NCBI RefSeq assembly: GCF_003318165.1
Contig: NZ_QOCB01000039.1
Location: 31,343-95,342 of the forward strand
Direction: 5' to 3'
Source: Psychromonas sp. B3M02
Lineage (GTDB): Bacteria; Pseudomonadota; Gammaproteobacteria; Enterobacterales; Psychromonadaceae
Length of the DNA stretch: 64,000 nt
Below the pieces are notes generated by a model. It was not told where the DNA came from, did no database searches, and saw only the letters and a program-made list of their open reading frames with translations. The position numbers and the translations under genes are program-made. Shown here piece after piece: positions 62,835 through 64,000 of this stretch (positions are counted from its first letter, which is position 1; each line of letters starts with the position of its first letter).

Positions 62835-63560
62835 GAGTGCTTAATGAGTAGCGACAGCAATTAAGCATTGCTTGATACTCGGGGCACTGGACCAATGAGC
62901 CCAAGGTCAACACATTAAAATCAAAACACTGCAGACTAAAGTCAGCGCCCCTTAGGAGATGTGTCGTAACTTACAATGTTACTCGTCAATTACCTACCTC
63001 AAAACTCAACACCTTCGCTCATTGCATAACACTGCGACAGCTATCAAGCGAAGCTTGATATTCGGGCCGCTGGGCGAATTAACCGTCAGGTTAGTCTATG
63101 AGCGGGTAAGCTCTGCGCACCCTTTTTTTAGCCTGCCAGTATGCGAGTTATCGCATATGTGTATTAGTTTCGATGAGCGAAGCGAACCAATAAACAGTTC
63201 ACAACATAAAACATTAAAATCAAAAGAAGCAGCCTAAAGGCAGCGCCCCAAGGTCAAAAGATGTTTCGTAAATACGTTACATCAACATTAAAATTCAACA
63301 CTTTCACTGATCTCATAACAATGCGACAGCTATCAAGCGAAGCTTGATATTCGGGGCGCTGGCTTTAGCCTGCAGTTTTAATGTGTTGGCTTTTAGTGAT
63401 ATTGTGAGTATTAATCAGCTCCTTAAACACAGAAAACGACCACATTCGGCTAATACCCTAAATGGGAGAAGCTAATGATTATTTAATTTTTAATGTCATA
63501 AGCTAAAACCAAAATTAACACAAAGACACTGCAGGCTAAAGCCAGCGCCCCAAGGTCAAA
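62835..63560. repeat. RAYT-type composite repeats, copy region E (next to rRNA operon end)
   Basis: Forward-orientation units like region A: TTCAACACCTTCGCTCAT at 63005, hairpin TATCAAGC-GAA-GCTTGATA at about 63043 and 63333, forward core GGGGCGCTGGCTTTAGCC at 63354, inverted cores near 62936, 63231 and 63530, variant module at 63064-63136, and GTATGCGAGTTATCGCATA at about 63140. The open frame at 62959-63237 is a repeat product. Confidence 0.85.
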
Positions 63561-63621
63561 GGATGTGTCGTAAACAGAATAGGTCAGTACGATAAGTATT
63601 ATATCCTCGAATTTCAGACAT

Positions 63622-63654
63622 AAAAAAACCCTGTCGACGTAAGTCAACAGGGTT
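63622..63654 (-). terminator. rRNA operon terminator
   Basis: 12-bp stem (AACCCTGTCGAC / GTCAACAGGGTT) with a GTAA loop, one G-U pair in the minus-strand RNA, followed on that strand by TTTTTTTAT. It is about 12 bp beyond the end of 5S rRNA. Confidence 0.9.
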
Positions 63655-63666
63655 CGTTTAATGAGG

Positions 63667-63785
63667 CGCTTGGCGATGACCTACTTTCACATGGGGAGAC
63701 CCCACACTATCATCGGCGCAGCTGCGTTTCACTTCTGAGTTCGGCATGGGATCAGGTGGTACCACAGCGCTATGGCCGCCAAGCA
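63667..63785 (-). rRNA. rrf: 5S ribosomal RNA
   Basis: About 119 nt. On the minus strand it reads TGCTTGGCGGCCATAGCGCT at the 5' end, with ATGCCGAACTCAGAAGTG in the middle and a 3' segment (ATCGCCAAGC) that pairs with the 5' end. Boundaries are by helix I pairing and may shift by a base or two. Confidence 0.95.
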
Positions 63786-63932
63786 TAAATTGTAATTAGG
63801 AAAGTGATTTTCTAATGTTCTTGTTTTTTGCTCTATCTAATCAGCACTATGTAAATACGCTATCACAAGCGCTTATATTTTAACGTCTTCTTTGACTATC
63901 TTGGTCACATAACAACACTACTTAGGTGTTGT

Positions 63933-64000
63933 ATGGTTAAGCCTCACGGGTAATTAGTACAAGTTAGCTCAATACGTTGCCGCACTTACACACCTTGCCT
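63933..64000 (-). rRNA. rrl: 23S ribosomal RNA, 3' end (partial)
   Basis: The minus strand has GGTGTGTAAGTGCGGCAACG, then TATTGAGCTAACTTGTACTAAT and GTGAGGCTTAACCAT (written in parts), matching the conserved 3' end of 23S rRNA. The gene continues past the window. The 3' end is placed near 63933 by comparison with the E. coli ending GGCTTAACC. Confidence 0.93.

Noticed and set aside
63786..63932. tRNA gene in the 23S-5S spacer
   Set aside because: The 147-bp spacer shows no acceptor/TPsiC-arm pattern.

Overview
The window (about 40% G+C or lower by eye) ends in the 3' part of a 23S rRNA gene and a 5S rRNA gene on the minus strand. It looks like the chromosome of a marine gammaproteobacterium. 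A Psychromonas-like organism is my best guess, from gene families, TRAP transport, a sulfated capsule and Vibrio/Shewanella-type repeats; this is impression, not a search result.

Layout. (1) 1-32.4 kb, all minus strand: a capsule/exopolysaccharide locus. Read in transcription order it starts with a small lipoprotein, a KpsD/Wza-type outer-membrane exporter, a KpsM-type ABC permease and a KpsE-type inner-membrane protein. dTDP-rhamnose synthesis follows (rmlA, rmlC, rmlD, rmlB, broken up by repeats and two glycosyltransferases), then GDP-mannose synthesis (manA, manC, later manB). Then come three related sulfotransferase-like proteins, a 1237-residue double glycosyltransferase, a 922-residue GT2-GT4 hybrid, a fourth sulfotransferase, a glycoside-hydrolase-like protein, an SCP2/UbiT-like fusion, a double GT2 enzyme and a fifth sulfotransferase cut by the window edge. 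Together they suggest export of a sulfated, rhamnose- and mannose-containing polysaccharide. No KpsT ATPase is present. (2) 32.8-35.5 kb: an rRNA-type methyltransferase, then a RAYT (REP-associated tyrosine transposase) gene set among composite palindromic repeats. The same repeats recur at 25.9-27.0, 45.3-45.7 and 62.8-63.6 kb. (3) 35.5-45.1 kb: nitrate assimilation. nirB-nirD-transporter-kinase/phosphatase (minus) diverge from the nitrate reductase gene (plus); the shared intergenic region holds an NtrC-type palindrome and sigma-54-type promoter candidates. (4) 45.7-54.3 kb: 5-oxoproline (pyroglutamate) use: TRAP transporter, regulator and pxpABC (minus), diverging from DUF969-DUF979-pcp (plus). 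(5) 54.4-62.4 kb: a hydratase; a likely zinc-regulated ABC system with a His-rich FtsX-type permease and a Zur-like box; then several small genes. (6) 62.4-64 kb: a MITE-like element, more RAYT-type repeats, the rRNA terminator, 5S and partial 23S rRNA.

Most notable: the RAYT with its dispersed composite repeats; a four-helix-bundle (S23/IVP) gene flanked by AAGGTTCAAGG-type repeats, one of which appears to lie in frame inside rmlD; five sulfotransferases with a shared C-terminal tail that also ends an SCP2-like protein; and the NtrC/sigma-54 and Zur sites.
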